From Lachnospiraceae bacterium UBA7196 (GTDB lineage: Bacteria > Bacillota > Clostridia > Lachnospirales > Lachnospiraceae), in assembly GCA_002490835.1 (NCBI GenBank), contig DKUU01000018.1, forward strand, positions 62,001-126,000: a stretch of 64,000 nucleotides of DNA. Direction: 5' to 3'. Under the pieces are notes generated by a model. The model was given only the letters and a program-made list of their open reading frames with translations. It searched no databases and had not been told where the DNA came from. Within the stretch, counting starts at the first letter, position 1. Every line of letters starts with the position of its first letter. The position numbers and the translations under genes were made by a program. Below are positions 62,917 through 64,000 of this stretch, one piece after another.

Positions 62917-63828
62917 ATGATCATTATAAGAGTCATGGGCGGGCTGGGCAATCAATTGCAGCAATACGCGCTGTACAGAAAATTTCAGAGTCTGAAAACC
63001 GAGGCAAAGCTGGATCTTTCATGGTTTTCGCCAAATAGTCAGGCGGGGATGAGAGCGCCCAGAACGTTTGCGCTGTCTGACTTTGCGGATTTACCCATAG
63101 AGACGGCTTCCGAAGCGCAGGTGCGCGCCCTGCTCGGAAGGACCTATGAAGAGAGGGCGGGCTTATGGGAAAAAATGAGGCGGCGGATCGCGCCGGGGAC
63201 ACTGCCCCTGTTGGAAGAATCCGAAATGTATCAGGAAGAGATTTTTTCTTTCCGGGATAAATATCTGGTGGGCTATTGGGCCTGCGAAGCATACTATGGG
63301 GATATTCTGGGGATGCTTCGGGAAGAGATGCGTTTTCCGGAGAGTAACAATAAGAAGAATCAGGAGACGATGCAGAAGATGGCGGAGCAGACTGCCGTCA
63401 GCATCCATGTCCGCAGGGGCGATTATCTGGACGCTGCCAATGTGTCGATGTTCGGCGGTATCTGCACGGACGCATATTATGACAGCGCGATTGCCTATAT
63501 AAAAGAGCGATACCCCGAAGCGGTATTCTATGTCTTTTCAGATGATGCGGACTATGTGCGGGCGCGCTTTCAGGGGCCGGAGTATCGCATTGTGGACTGG
63601 AACCGGGGGGATGACAGCTTTTACGATATGCAGTTGATGAGCGGCTGTCACCACAATATCTGCGCCAACAGCACGTTCAGCTTCTGGGGAGCACGGTTAA
63701 ATGCGCATACCGACAAGTGTATGATACGTCCTTCCATCCACAAGAATACGCAAAATTGCATACCGGAGGAGATGAAACGGCTCTGGAAGGGGTGGACGCT
63801 CGTCGCGCCGGCCGGAGAGGTTGTGTAA
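62917..63828 (+). CDS. GT11-family alpha-1,2-fucosyltransferase-like protein
   Basis: 303 residues. GGLGNQLQQYALYRKFQSL and SIHVRRGDYLDAAN (HxRRxDY intact, about residue 164) plus NSTFSFWGARLNAHT define GT11. It should use GDP-fucose with a galactose-type acceptor. TAGGAGAG precedes the ATG. It is the third GT11-like gene of the window and retains all canonical residues, like the one at 49654. Confidence 0.9.
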   Translation: MIIIRVMGGLGNQLQQYALYRKFQSLKTEAKLDLSWFSPNSQAGMRAPRTFALSDFADLPIETASEAQVRALLGRTYEERAGLWEKMRRRIAPGTLPLLEESEMYQEEIFSFRDKYLVGYWACEAYYGDILGMLREEMRFPESNNKKNQETMQKMAEQTAVSIHVRRGDYLDAANVSMFGGICTDAYYDSAIAYIKERYPEAVFYVFSDDADYVRARFQGPEYRIVDWNRGDDSFYDMQLMSGCHHNICANSTFSFWGARLNAHTDKCMIRPSIHKNTQNCIPEEMKRLWKGWTLVAPAGEVV

Positions 63829-63850
63829 GGGGCAGTGTTTATGCTATACT
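63821..63850 (+). promoter_or_regulatory. Possible promoter at the window end
   Basis: TTGTGT (63821-63826), 18-base spacer, TATACT (63845-63850) preceded by TGC (extended -10). It overlaps the end of the GT11 gene and lies about 90 bases before the partial gene at 63940. Confidence 0.5.
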
Positions 63851-63939
63851 AAACATGAGTTTTGCGGATCAGATCGGCGCAGCATTTTTGGTTCTGGCAT
63901 CTTAATAAAAGGAACAACACGAAAGGTTATTAGATAGAG

Positions 63940-64000
63940 ATGGAATACGGCAACGATAAAATTGTCCTGTATCTGCATGGCGGCAGCGGCAACCATGGCT
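63940..64000 (+). CDS. Start of a gene, possibly a polysaccharide pyruvyl transferase (cut by the window)
   Basis: Only the first 20 codons are present, beginning at the ATG at 63940. The string LYLHGGSGNHG resembles the N-terminal glycine-rich segment of polysaccharide pyruvyl transferase family proteins, but 20 residues are too few for a firm call. GAAAGG lies upstream at some distance. Confidence 0.4.
   Translation, partial: MEYGNDKIVLYLHGGSGNHG

Noticed and set aside
63854..63904. Short leader peptide frame (about 16 codons) before the last partial gene
   Set aside because: No ribosome site, no attenuator-type hairpin and no regulatory codon run; likely chance.

Overview
The window reads as a chromosomal segment of a Gram-positive Clostridia, most likely a Lachnospiraceae-type gut Firmicute. 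The evidence is strong AGGAGG-like ribosome sites, frequent GTG/TTG starts, families such as DUF6020, DUF6056 and DUF5672, and a very large mosaic cell-surface polysaccharide locus. Genus cannot be set from sequence alone. Nearly everything is on the + strand. No tRNA, rRNA or CRISPR array was seen.

Layout. (1) 1-4.7 kb: end of one polysaccharide operon (Wzy-like polymerase/ligase, nucleotide-sugar 4,6-dehydratase, PLP aminotransferase), closed by a strong intrinsic terminator. (2) 4.8-8.2 kb: two convergent AAA_14/DUF4143 ATPases and a minus-strand orotate-phosphoribosyltransferase-like gene. (3) 8.4-23.1 kb: a second polysaccharide operon with a PglC-like initiating phosphoglycosyltransferase, ATP-grasp enzyme, UDP-HexNAc dehydrogenase, epimerase, GT10 fucosyltransferase, formyltransferase-like protein, NodB-like protein, four GT4 enzymes and two large membrane proteins. 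(4) 23.1-35.2 kb: a visibly AT-richer defence-type island with a type I restriction-modification system (hsdM, hsdS, hsdR). Accessory genes (DUF4238, DUF4160, DUF2442) lie between hsdS and hsdR, followed by an OLD-like ATPase/TOPRIM protein and a frameshifted AlbA_2-type regulator. An ORF6N protein sits at the left edge. (5) 35.3-41.7 kb: a Dlt-like aminoacylation operon (SGNH/DltD-like, adenylation enzyme, carrier protein, MBOAT) that also carries a complete formyltransferase and is followed by a NodB-like protein. (6) 41.8-64 kb: two asparagine synthetases, a GT4-SGNH fusion, GT2, GT4, GT11 and GT17 glycosyltransferases, a PglK-like ABC flippase, a second polymerase, a second (WbaP-like) initiating transferase, and the first codons of a probable pyruvyl transferase.

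How the genes fit together. Two initiating transferases and two Wzy-like polymerases suggest at least two lipid-linked repeat-unit pathways. Dehydratase, aminotransferase, dehydrogenase, epimerase, amidotransferases and formyltransferases point to amino sugars and amidated uronic acids. Several fucosyltransferases (one GT10, three GT11-like) suggest a fucosylated product, although no GDP-fucose synthesis genes lie in the window. The Dlt-like operon would decorate a surface polymer with an activated amino acid, possibly N-formylated.

The two most unusual signals are that Dlt-plus-formyltransferase operon and a structured ~130 nt repeat found twice (15827-15957 and 46070-46204). The repeat's core is nearly identical in both copies. 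Its long outer arms differ between copies yet are self-complementary within each copy.
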